DNA of 5,897 bases from JBOHHM01 sp050725495. Lineage in GTDB: Bacteria; Pseudomonadota; Gammaproteobacteria; Burkholderiales; Burkholderiaceae_C. Positions 1-5,897 of this stretch are shown here, in pieces. How positions within the stretch are numbered: position 1 is the stretch's first letter; each line of letters starts with the position of its first letter. The position numbers and the translations under genes are program-made. The notes under the pieces were generated by a model. The model saw nothing but the letters and a program-made list of their open reading frames with translations, did not search any database and had not been told where the DNA came from. The DNA lies in assembly GCA_050725495.1 (NCBI GenBank), contig JBOHHM010000147.1, positions 1-5,897 of the forward strand, given 5' to 3'.

Positions 1-491
<491 letters not shown>

Positions 492-561
492 GGGATGCCT
501 CGCTTGAAAGTTTGAAATCAGCCACCGGGCCGCCCTGTGCAAGCCCGACCAATTTGCAGCA

Positions 562-590
562 ATGTTATTTACAGACTTTGCAAAACTCAA
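562..590 (-). promoter_or_regulatory. Candidate mmsA promoter
   Basis: Read on the minus strand, TTGAGT (585-590) is followed after exactly 17 nt by TAACAT (562-567). Each box matches the sigma-70 consensus at four of six bases. Transcription would start near 555, giving a leader of about 65 nt before the mmsA ATG. The TTTGCAAA palindrome lies inside the spacer, so a bound regulator would contact the promoter core. This is pattern matching by eye in an AT-rich stretch; other box pairs are possible. Confidence 0.4.
577..584. promoter_or_regulatory. Putative ScfR/RamB-type operator (TTTGCAAA palindrome)
   Basis: A perfect 8-bp palindrome, TTTGCAAA, in the context ACTTTGCAAAAC. This matches the core of the site described for the actinobacterial members of this regulator family (RamB of Corynebacterium glutamicum and PrpR of Mycobacterium tuberculosis). 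It lies 85 bp upstream of mmsA and 101 bp upstream of the divergent regulator, so one site could serve both. A weaker relative, TTTGTAAA, is at 616-623 and a half-match, TTTGCAG, at 553-559. Site function is inferred from family knowledge and position. Confidence 0.6.
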
Positions 591-597
591 TAAGCTA

Positions 598-625
598 TTG
601 ATTTTAAAATGAATATTTGTAAATA
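598..625 (+). promoter_or_regulatory. Candidate promoter of the first ScfR-type regulator
   Basis: TTGATT (598-603) and TAAATA (620-625) are separated by 16 nt and lie 61 bp upstream of the regulator ATG at 686. The -10 box overlaps the TTTGTAAA element at 616-623, which would allow autoregulation. The boxes match only partly, and the AT-rich stretch from about 561 to 640 offers alternatives. Confidence 0.3.
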
Positions 626-685
626 ACTTCACAACACAATTCGTGAATCTGCGAATCCTGTGAAACACCGAGACCTGGAGAGAAC

Positions 686-2110
686 ATGGCAGGCAAACTG
701 TTTGTCGGCGCCCAACTGCGGCGCCTGCGCGAGAAACACAGGCTTCAGCAATCGGCGATGGCCGAACGACTGGGCCTGTCGCTCAGCTATGTCTGCCAGC
801 TCGAGAACAACCAGCGCCCGGTCACGGCCGCGGTCCTGCTCAAGCTCACCGAGGTCTTCGACTTCGACCTGGCGGACTTCTCGGAGGAGCAGAACAAGCG
901 CCTGCTGTCGGAGCTGCGCACCCTGTTTCGCGACCGCACGGTCAGCGAGGCCGATGTGTCGCTGGCCGACATCGACCGCCTGGTGCAGCAGGTGCCGACC
1001 CTGGCCGGCGCGGTCGTCGCGCTCTACCAAAAGCATTTGCAGCTGCACGAGGAATACCGGCAGCTGATCGAGCGCTTCTACGGCGACCAGCACCACCCGC
1101 ATCTGGCGCCCCTGCCGCATGAGGCGGTGCGCGACTTCTTCAACCGCCGCAACAACCACTTCGAGCTGCTCGACGGCGCCGCCGAGGCGCTGGCCGATGA
1201 ATGGCAGCTGCAGCCCGGCCATCGCGTGCCGGCCTTGCGCGAACTGATGAAACGGGTCCACGGAGTCGAGGTCGTAAGCGTCAGCGCTTCAGCCGATGCC
1301 GCCGAGCTGCGCCACTACGAGGCACGGCGGCGCCTGCTGCGCATCTCGCCCGACCTGTCCGACGCCCAGCAGGCATTCCAGATCGCGACCCAGCTCGCCT
1401 TGCTGGCCTACGGCGAACTGGTGGAGCGCGAGATCGAGGGCGGCGCCCTGGCCGACGAGCAGTCGCGCGCGCTGGCGCGCCAGGGCCTGGCCCACTACTT
1501 CGCCGGCGCCCTGCTGATGCCCTACGGCCAGTTTCTGGAGAGCGCGCGTGCCCACCGCTACGACATCGAGGCCTTGCAGCAGCGCTTCCAGGTCGGCTTC
1601 GAATCGGTCTGCCACCGCCTGAGCACCTTGCAGCGCAGCGGCGCGCGCGGCGTGCCGTTCTACCTGGTGCGGGTGGACCAGGCCGGCAACATCTCCAAGC
1701 GCCAGAGCGCCACGGCCTTTCACTTTGCCAGCCAGGGCGGTGGCTGCCCGCTCTGGCATGTGCACAACGCCTTCTCCAGCCCGGGCCGCATCATCACGCA
1801 GGTCGCCGAAATGCCCGACGGCACGCGCTTCTTCGGCATGGCCCGCACCATCGAGCGCGGCGGCGGCGCCTTCTTCGCCCAGCGCAAGCTGTTCGCGATC
1901 GGCCTGGGCTGCGAGCTGCGCCATGCGCGCGAACTGGTCTATGCCGACGGCATCGACCTCGCGGCCGAACGCCGTGTCGTGCCGATCGGCCCGGGCTGCC
2001 GCGTCTGCCCGCGCGAGGGCTGCGCCCAGCGCGCCTTCCCGCCGGCCGGCAAGGCCCTGGTCACCGACCTGGATCGCGAAACCCTGGCTTCGTACCGCTT
2101 CATGGACTGA
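686..2110 (+). CDS. ScfR/RamB/PrpR-family short-chain acyl-CoA transcriptional regulator
   Basis: A 474-aa cytoplasmic DNA-binding regulator. Residues 8-65 form an XRE helix-turn-helix (LRRLREKHRLQQSAMAERLG, then SYVCQLENNQRPV). Residues about 70-130 are a charged helical linker. Residues about 150-315 resemble an ImmA/IrrE (DUF955) fold, ending in MPYGQFLESARAHRYDIEAL and RFQVGFESVCHRL. Residues about 318-474 are the DUF2083-type domain with GGCPLWHVHNAF and GCRVCPREGCAQRAFPP. The usual HExxH zinc motif is absent: by alignment T235, Q236 and L239 replace its H, E and H, so it should not be a peptidase. Cysteines C354, C409, C438, C441 and C446 could bind a metal or Fe-S centre, as reported for M. 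tuberculosis PrpR, a relative that senses short-chain acyl-CoAs. The ATG has GGAGAG at 677-682. It is divergent from mmsA, its likely target, and convergent with the prp operon. Family is certain; ligand and regulon are inferred. Confidence 0.92.
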   Translation: MAGKLFVGAQLRRLREKHRLQQSAMAERLGLSLSYVCQLENNQRPVTAAVLLKLTEVFDFDLADFSEEQNKRLLSELRTLFRDRTVSEADVSLADIDRLVQQVPTLAGAVVALYQKHLQLHEEYRQLIERFYGDQHHPHLAPLPHEAVRDFFNRRNNHFELLDGAAEALADEWQLQPGHRVPALRELMKRVHGVEVVSVSASADAAELRHYEARRRLLRISPDLSDAQQAFQIATQLALLAYGELVEREIEGGALADEQSRALARQGLAHYFAGALLMPYGQFLESARAHRYDIEALQQRFQVGFESVCHRLSTLQRSGARGVPFYLVRVDQAGNISKRQSATAFHFASQGGGCPLWHVHNAFSSPGRIITQVAEMPDGTRFFGMARTIERGGGAFFAQRKLFAIGLGCELRHARELVYADGIDLAAERRVVPIGPGCRVCPREGCAQRAFPPAGKALVTDLDRETLASYRFMD

Positions 2111-2129
2111 AGCGCAGCCCGCACGCGTG

Positions 2130-2996
2130 TCAGCGCGCGTATTGCCGCTCGAGCGCGTCGAGCAAGGGCTTGTTGACCAGGCGTTGCCGCTCGGCAAATG
2201 GCGTCACCAGCGCCGGATCCTCATCGACACGCCTCGTGTCGCGCAGCACGGTCAGCGCTTTCTGCATGCCGGCCAGCGCGCCCTGCAGCGCGGCGTTGGC
2301 GTACAGCACGATGCCGAAGCCGAGTTCGGCCAGCTCCTGTGCATCGAAGATCGGCGTCTTGCCACCGATCACCATGTTCATGAGCTGGGGCTTGTCCAGC
2401 AGCTGCGACAGGCGGCGGATTTCGTCCGCTGTTTCGCAGGCTTCGACAAACAGAATGTCGGCGCCGGCTTCGCTGAACTTCAGCGCGCGCTCGATCGCCG
2501 CCTCGAAGCCGTGGACGCTGCGCGCGTCGGTGCGCGCCATGATCAGCAGGTCGGCGTCATGGCGTGCATCGACGGCCGCCTTGATCTTGCCGACCATCTC
2601 TTCGGTGCTGATGACCTCCTTGCCAGCGAAATGGCCGCAGCGCTTCGGGCTCACCTGGTCTTCGAGCTGGATGCAATCGGCGCCGGCGCGCTCGAGCTGG
2701 CGGATGCTGTGGCGCACATTGAGCGCGTTGCCGAAGCCGGTGTCGGCATCGACGATCAGCGGCAGGGCCACGGCATCGCGAATGCGCGCCGTGTGTTCGC
2801 AAATCTCGTGCAGCCCCATGAAGCCCTGGTCCGGCAGTCCGAGCGACATGTTGGTGACGCCGGCGCCGGTGACGTAGAGGGCTTCGAAGCCCAGATCCTC
2901 GACCACGCGGGCCGACAGCGCATTGAAGGCGCCGGGCAGCAACAGGCCGCGCCGCGCCTCGACCAGCGCGCGCAAAGTCTTTTTCGTGCTGGCCAT
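2130..2996 (-). CDS. Isocitrate lyase/PEP-mutase superfamily lyase in prpB position (candidate 2-methylisocitrate lyase)
   Basis: A 288-aa TIM-barrel C-C lyase; E. coli PrpB has 296. In this operon it would cleave 2-methylisocitrate to pyruvate and succinate. Visible motifs: TGAGVTNMSLGLPD (43-56), Mg-binding DADTGFG (83-89), LEDQ (111-114), the lyase loop KRCGH (118-122, candidate catalytic C120), ARTDA (154-158) and FVEA (183-186). KRCGH argues for a lyase rather than a PEP mutase. It departs from classical PrpB at NMVIGGKTP (207-215), where E. coli PrpB has N-I-T-E-F-G-x-T-P, and at TGAG in place of SGGG near residue 43. Those features recall the dimethylmalate lyase, oxaloacetate decarboxylase and CPEP-mutase-like branch. 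The start lies 2 nt after the prpD stop with no strong ribosome site, so translation is probably coupled. Superfamily is certain, substrate open. Confidence 0.85.
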   Translation of the reverse strand: MASTKKTLRALVEARRGLLLPGAFNALSARVVEDLGFEALYVTGAGVTNMSLGLPDQGFMGLHEICEHTARIRDAVALPLIVDADTGFGNALNVRHSIRQLERAGADCIQLEDQVSPKRCGHFAGKEVISTEEMVGKIKAAVDARHDADLLIMARTDARSVHGFEAAIERALKFSEAGADILFVEACETADEIRRLSQLLDKPQLMNMVIGGKTPIFDAQELAELGFGIVLYANAALQGALAGMQKALTVLRDTRRVDEDPALVTPFAERQRLVNKPLLDALERQYAR

Positions 2997-2998
2997 GT

Positions 2999-4450
2999 TC
3001 AGATCACGTAGAGATCGACATACTCGTTCACCGGCATGGCTTCGAGCTGGTTCTGGTCCAGGCTCGCGGCCAGGATCATGTCCTGCTGCTTCTTCGGGAA
3101 GCGCCGAGCGAGGTTGGTGCGGAACTTGGCTTCAAGCAGTGGAATGCCGGCCTGGCGGCGGCGCTTGTGACCTATCGGGTATTCGACGACCAGCTCCTCG
3201 AGCGCGCTGCCGTCCTTGAACGCGATGGTGAGCGCGTTGGCGATGCTGCGCTTGTCGGGGTCGTGGTAGTCCCGGGTGAAGGACGCATCCTCCACACAGA
3301 CGATCTTGTCGCGCAGCGCATCGATGCGACTGTCGGCGGCGATGCCGTCCTCGTAGTCGGCCGCGGTCAAACGCCCGAAGACCAGCGGCACGGCGACCAT
3401 GTACTGGATGCAGTGGTCGCGGTCGGCCGGGTTGTTCAGCGGCCCCTTCTTGTCAATGATGCGGATGCAGGCCTCGTGGGTGCGGATGGTCAGCTTCTCG
3501 ATGTCGTCCACGGACCTGCCTGCCTTCTTCAGCTGGGCATGCAGTGTCATCGCCGCCTCCACCGCCGTCTGGCTGTGGAACTCGGCCGGGAAGCTGATCT
3601 TGAACAGCACGTTCTCCATCACGTAGCTGCCATAGGGCCGCTGGAACTTGAACGGCTGGCCCTTGAACAGCACATCGTAGAAACCCCAACCCTTGGCGCT
3701 GAGCACGCTCGGATAGCCCATCTCGCCCGTTTTGGCGATCAGCGCCAGGCGCACGGCCCGGCTGGTGGCGTCACCCGCCGCCCAGCTCTTGCGGCTGCCG
3801 GTGTTCGGTGCATGGCGATAGGTACGCAGGCTCTGCCCGTCGACCCAGGCCAGCGACACCGCGTTGATGATCTCGTCGCGCGTCAGGCCCAGCATCTGCG
3901 CCACGACGGCGGTGCTCGCCACCTTCACCAGCACCACATGGTCCAGGCCGACCTTGTTGAATGAATTCTCCAGCGCGATACAGCCCTGGATCTCGTGCGC
4001 CTTGATCATGCCGGTCAGCACGTCGCGCATCGTCAGCGGCTTCTTGCCAGCGGCCACCGCGTTGCGGCTCAGCCAGTCGGCCACCGCGAGGATGCCGCCC
4101 AGGTTGTCGCTGGGATGGCCCCATTCGGCCGCCAGCCAGGTGTCGTTGAAGTCGAGCCAGCGGATCATCGCGCCAATGTTGAACGCGGCCTGCACCGGAT
4201 CGAGCTGGTGCTGCGTGCCGGGCACCTTCGCGCCATGGGGCACCGCCGTGCCTGGCACGACGGGGCCGAGCAGCTTGGTGCAGGCCGGGTATTCGAGCGC
4301 TTCGAGGCCGCAGCCGAGCGTGTCGATCAGGCAGTTGCGCGCTGTCTCGTAGGCGAGCGTTGAGTCGATGCGGTAGTTGATGACGTAGTCGGCGATGTCG
4401 ACGAGCACCTGGTCGGGTTCGGGGCGGACGTTGCTGATGTGAGCAGACAT
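2999..4450 (-). CDS. prpD: 2-methylcitrate dehydratase PrpD
   Basis: A 483-aa member of the MmgE/PrpD family, the same length as E. coli PrpD and collinear with it throughout. It removes water from 2-methylcitrate to give 2-methyl-cis-aconitate, the second step of the cytoplasmic methylcitrate cycle, without an Fe-S cluster. Conserved blocks include CLIDTLGCGLEALEYPACTK (40-59), the signature RWLDFNDTWLAAEWGHPSDN (97-116), AHEIQGCIALENSF (151-164), LRTYRHAPNTGSRKSWAAGD (208-227), SFPAEFHSQTAVEAA (286-300), NNPADRDHCIQYM (339-351) and the C-terminal MPVNEYVDLYVI. Similarity this close leaves little doubt over function. It starts 42 bp after the prpC stop and ends 2 nt before the next gene. The region before its ATG shows only a poor Shine-Dalgarno. 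No acnD/prpF pair is visible, so rehydration to 2-methylisocitrate would need an aconitase (for example AcnB) encoded elsewhere. Confidence 0.97.
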   Translation of the reverse strand: MSAHISNVRPEPDQVLVDIADYVINYRIDSTLAYETARNCLIDTLGCGLEALEYPACTKLLGPVVPGTAVPHGAKVPGTQHQLDPVQAAFNIGAMIRWLDFNDTWLAAEWGHPSDNLGGILAVADWLSRNAVAAGKKPLTMRDVLTGMIKAHEIQGCIALENSFNKVGLDHVVLVKVASTAVVAQMLGLTRDEIINAVSLAWVDGQSLRTYRHAPNTGSRKSWAAGDATSRAVRLALIAKTGEMGYPSVLSAKGWGFYDVLFKGQPFKFQRPYGSYVMENVLFKISFPAEFHSQTAVEAAMTLHAQLKKAGRSVDDIEKLTIRTHEACIRIIDKKGPLNNPADRDHCIQYMVAVPLVFGRLTAADYEDGIAADSRIDALRDKIVCVEDASFTRDYHDPDKRSIANALTIAFKDGSALEELVVEYPIGHKRRRQAGIPLLEAKFRTNLARRFPKKQQDMILAASLDQNQLEAMPVNEYVDLYVI

Positions 4451-4492
4451 GAGATCTATTCGATGAGTGGATGAAAGGGGATGGGTCGCGGG

Positions 4493-5647
4493 TCAGTGCC
4501 GCCGCGAGAGCGGGACAAAGGCCTGGTCCTCAGGGCCGGTGTAGTGGGCGCTGGGGCGGATGATTTTGTTGTCTTGCCGCTGCTCGATCACATGCGCGGC
4601 CCAGCCCGAGCTGCGGGCAATGACGAACAACGGCGTGAACATCGCGGTGGGAACGCCCATCATGTGGTAGCTCACCGCGCTGTACCAGTCGAGGTTGGGA
4701 AACATCTTCTTGATGTTCCACATCACGGCTTCGAGCCGCTCGGCGATGCGGTACATCTTCATCGCGCCGGCGTCTTCCGAGAGCTGGCGCGCGACCTTCT
4801 TGATGACCTCGTTGCGCGGGTCGCTGACGGTGTAGACCGGGTGGCCAAAGCCGATGACGACCTCCTTGGCCTCCACACGACGGCGGATGTCGGCCTCGGC
4901 TTCGTCGGGGCTGTCGTAGCGCTTCTGCACCTCGAAGGCCACTTCGTTGGCGCCGCCATGCTTGGGCCCGCGCAGGGCGCCGATGGCGCCTGTGATGGCC
5001 GAGTAGATGTCGCTGCCGGTACCGGCGATCACCCGGCCGGTGAAGGTCGAGGCGTTGAACTCGTGCTCGGCGTAGAGGATGAGCGAGCTGTGCATCGCGC
5101 GCTCCCACAAAGCGCTGGGCTTGCGGCCATGCAGCAGGTGCAGGAAGTGCGCACCGATGGAATCGTCATCGGTCTCCAGGGTGATGCGCTGCCCCTTGGT
5201 CGACCAGTGGTACCAGTACAGCAGCATCGAGCCGAGCGAGGCCAACAGACGGTCCGCGATGTCGCGCGCGCCGGGCAGGTTGTGGTCGTCCTTCTCCGGC
5301 AGCACGCAGCCCAGCGCCGAGACGCCGGTGCGCATGACGTCCATCGGGTGGGCGCCGGCGGGCAGGCGCTCCAGCGCCTCCTGCACGCTGGCCGGCAGCC
5401 CGCGCAGAGCCTTGAGCTTGGCCTTGTAGGCGCGCAGCTCGGCGGCATTGGGCAGCTTGCCATGCACCAGCAGGTGGGCCACTTCCTCGAACTCGCAGGC
5501 CTCGGCCAGATCGAGGATGTCGTAGCCGCGATAGTGCAGGTCATTGCCGCTGCGACCCACGGTGCACAGGGCGGTGTTGCCCGCGAGCACGCCGGACAGG
5601 GCCACGGACTTCTTGGGTTTGAGGGCGGGAGGGTTGGCTTCAATCAT
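4493..5647 (-). CDS. prpC: 2-methylcitrate synthase PrpC
   Basis: A citrate synthase-family protein of 384 aa from the chosen start; the family is usually about 375-390 aa. It condenses propionyl-CoA with oxaloacetate to 2-methylcitrate and CoA. The catalytic triad is visible: H230 in GPKHGGANE, H269 in GFGHPVYTVSDPRN and D320 in PNLDWYS, with H195 in AEHEFNAST also conserved. GFGHPVYT.SDPRN and the short length are typical of PrpC rather than GltA. The reading frame stays open to a TTG at 5716 and passes an ATG at 5677. I prefer the ATG at 5645-5647: the protein then begins MIEANPPALKPKKSVALSG as in relatives, AAGG (complement of 5658-5661) lies 10 nt upstream, and the skipped part contains operator-like repeats. 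It is the first gene of the prpC-prpD-lyase operon and is divergent from the second ScfR regulator. Confidence 0.96.
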   Translation of the reverse strand: MIEANPPALKPKKSVALSGVLAGNTALCTVGRSGNDLHYRGYDILDLAEACEFEEVAHLLVHGKLPNAAELRAYKAKLKALRGLPASVQEALERLPAGAHPMDVMRTGVSALGCVLPEKDDHNLPGARDIADRLLASLGSMLLYWYHWSTKGQRITLETDDDSIGAHFLHLLHGRKPSALWERAMHSSLILYAEHEFNASTFTGRVIAGTGSDIYSAITGAIGALRGPKHGGANEVAFEVQKRYDSPDEAEADIRRRVEAKEVVIGFGHPVYTVSDPRNEVIKKVARQLSEDAGAMKMYRIAERLEAVMWNIKKMFPNLDWYSAVSYHMMGVPTAMFTPLFVIARSSGWAAHVIEQRQDNKIIRPSAHYTGPEDQAFVPLSRRH

Positions 5648-5677
5648 CGGCTTGTTGCCTTGAGGCGGTGGTTGCAT

Positions 5678-5697
5678 AATGTTCGCAATGTTCGCAT
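5678..5697 (-). promoter_or_regulatory. Tandem 9-bp repeat upstream of prpC, putative regulator site (left pair)
   Basis: On the plus strand AATGTTCGC occurs twice head to tail (5678-5686 and 5687-5695). Read on the minus strand this gives two tandem GCGAACATT units. Each contains the TGCGAA core that recurs elsewhere in this intergenic region. The pair lies 31-50 bp upstream of the preferred prpC start, where a repressor or activator of prpC would bind. Assignment to the ScfR-type regulator next door is an inference. Confidence 0.5.
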
Positions 5698-5735
5698 CGG
5701 GCCAGGCGGTCGACAAGCACTGAATTGGCGAAGCA

Positions 5736-5742
5736 TTGCGAA
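5736..5742 (+). promoter_or_regulatory. Single TTGCGAA element between prpC and the second regulator
   Basis: One TTGCGAA copy lies near the middle of the divergent region, preceded by a one-insertion variant, TTGGCGAA, at 5725-5732. It shares its core with the tandem pairs on either side. Alone it would be negligible; as part of the cluster it may be an accessory site. Confidence 0.35.
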
Positions 5743-5756
5743 GATGCCAGGCGATA

Positions 5757-5774
5757 TTGCAAATTTTGCGAATA
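5757..5774 (+). promoter_or_regulatory. Tandem 9-bp repeat upstream of the second regulator, putative site (right pair)
   Basis: TTGCAAATT (5757-5765) is followed directly by TTGCGAATA (5766-5774), two imperfect 9-bp units that agree at seven positions. The first carries TTGCAAA, close to the TTTGCAAA palindrome upstream of mmsA. The second belongs to TTTGCGAA at 5765-5772. It lies 11-28 bp upstream of the second regulator ATG, suggesting autoregulation. The orientation is opposite to that of the pair near prpC. Confidence 0.5.
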
Positions 5775-5784
5775 CGAGATCACG

Positions 5785-5897
5785 ATGCACAAGACCTTCA
5801 TGGGTGTACGGCTGAGGACTTTGCGCGAGCAGCGCGGCCTGACCCAGGCCGCGCTGGCGCAGGCCCTGAAGCTGTCGCCGAGCTACCTGAACCAACT
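5785..5897 (+). CDS. Second ScfR-family transcriptional regulator, N-terminal fragment
   Basis: The first 37 codons and part of the next, cut by the right edge. The protein starts MHKTFMGVRLRTLREQRGLT and continues QAALAQALKLSPSYLNQ, an XRE-type helix-turn-helix whose recognition helix (SPSYLNQ) aligns with SLSYVCQ in the 686-2110 regulator. The K-x-F-x-G-x-x-LR-x-LRE beginning is shared by both proteins and typical of the ScfR/RamB/PrpR family, so a full protein of about 470 aa is expected, but only the DNA-binding part can be seen. The ATG at 5785 has only a weak GAG (5776-5778) upstream; an in-frame ATG at 5800 is the alternative. Being divergent from prpC and behind a repeat cluster, it is the likely controller of the prp operon. 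Family assignment rests on the N-terminus alone. Confidence 0.8.
   Translation, partial: MHKTFMGVRLRTLREQRGLTQAALAQALKLSPSYLNQ

Larger units (their letters stand above)
564..627. repeat. 10-bp inverted repeat in the mmsA/regulator intergenic region
   Basis: GTTATTTACA at 564-573 and TGTAAATAAC at 618-627 are perfect reverse complements separated by 44 bp. The right arm overlaps TTTGTAAA (616-623); the left arm overlaps the candidate mmsA -10 box and ends four bases before TTTGCAAA. With arms this far apart it is more likely a pair of protein sites or loop anchors than a hairpin. Chance in AT-rich DNA is possible. Confidence 0.5.

Noticed and set aside
640..658. GTGAATCT/GCGAATCC pair upstream of the first regulator as another tandem operator
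   Set aside because: The units share the GAATC core, but the 8-bp spacing and differing bases make it weaker than the prpC cluster, and it is too degenerate to call.
2123..2140. Possible intrinsic terminator between regulator and lyase
   Set aside because: The stem is only 5 bp, overlaps the lyase stop codon and has no T tract on either strand.
1289..2197. Minus-strand open frame of 302 codons under the regulator gene
   Set aside because: Antisense to a well-supported regulator, alanine-rich and without motifs.
1201..2877. Plus-strand open frame of 558 codons overlapping the first regulator and the lyase
   Set aside because: It is out of frame with the regulator and then antisense to the lyase, and rich in Arg, Ala, Pro and Ser with no domain. 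No gene would span a convergent junction in this way.
1725..3011. Plus-strand open frame of 428 codons
   Set aside because: Also a third-position GC shadow of the regulator and antisense to the lyase; the composition is not that of a real protein.
4451..4492. prpC-prpD gap as a hidden promoter or attenuator
   Set aside because: Only 42 bp, with no convincing promoter boxes, stem-loop or repeats; an ordinary operon spacer.
4481..5815. Plus-strand open frame of 444 codons opposite prpC
   Set aside because: It is antisense to a clear prpC across its length, has low-complexity His/Gly/Val/Gln-rich composition and no recognisable domain. This is a usual shadow of high-GC codon use.

Overview
The window is high-GC DNA with compact gene spacing. 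It carries a propionyl-CoA metabolism locus. Gene content and protein style (PrpD and PrpC very close to the proteobacterial proteins, MmsA beside them, XRE-type ScfR regulators instead of the sigma-54 PrpR of enterics) suggest a betaproteobacterium, probably Burkholderiales of the Comamonadaceae kind. The taxon is an inference from protein style; no RNA marker is present.

Layout. At the left edge (minus strand) is the N-terminal third of a CoA-acylating methylmalonate-semialdehyde dehydrogenase, mmsA, which runs off the window. An AT-rich 194-bp divergent intergenic region holds a perfect TTTGCAAA palindrome and separates it from a complete plus-strand regulator of the ScfR/RamB/PrpR family (474 aa). 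That gene ends 19 bp from the end of a convergent minus-strand operon, read right to left: prpC (2-methylcitrate synthase), prpD (2-methylcitrate dehydratase) and an isocitrate lyase/PEP-mutase superfamily gene in the prpB position. Right of prpC, a 137-bp divergent region holds a cluster of TTGCGAA/TTCGCAA-type repeats. Beyond it starts a second ScfR-family regulator, cut by the right edge after 37 codons.

How it fits together. MmsA makes propionyl-CoA from methylmalonate semialdehyde (valine or thymine breakdown). PrpC condenses propionyl-CoA with oxaloacetate, PrpD dehydrates 2-methylcitrate, an aconitase encoded elsewhere would rehydrate it, and the lyase would cleave 2-methylisocitrate to pyruvate and succinate. 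Each metabolic unit has its own divergently transcribed regulator of the same family. The region therefore looks like two self-contained regulator-operon modules joined tail to tail.

Most noteworthy points are the paired regulators with two different operator-like repeat architectures, a regulator whose peptidase fold has lost its HExxH motif but has a cysteine cluster, and an atypical lyase in the prpB slot. There is no CRISPR array, mobile element, tRNA or rRNA, and I see no convincing evidence of a wholly new system.
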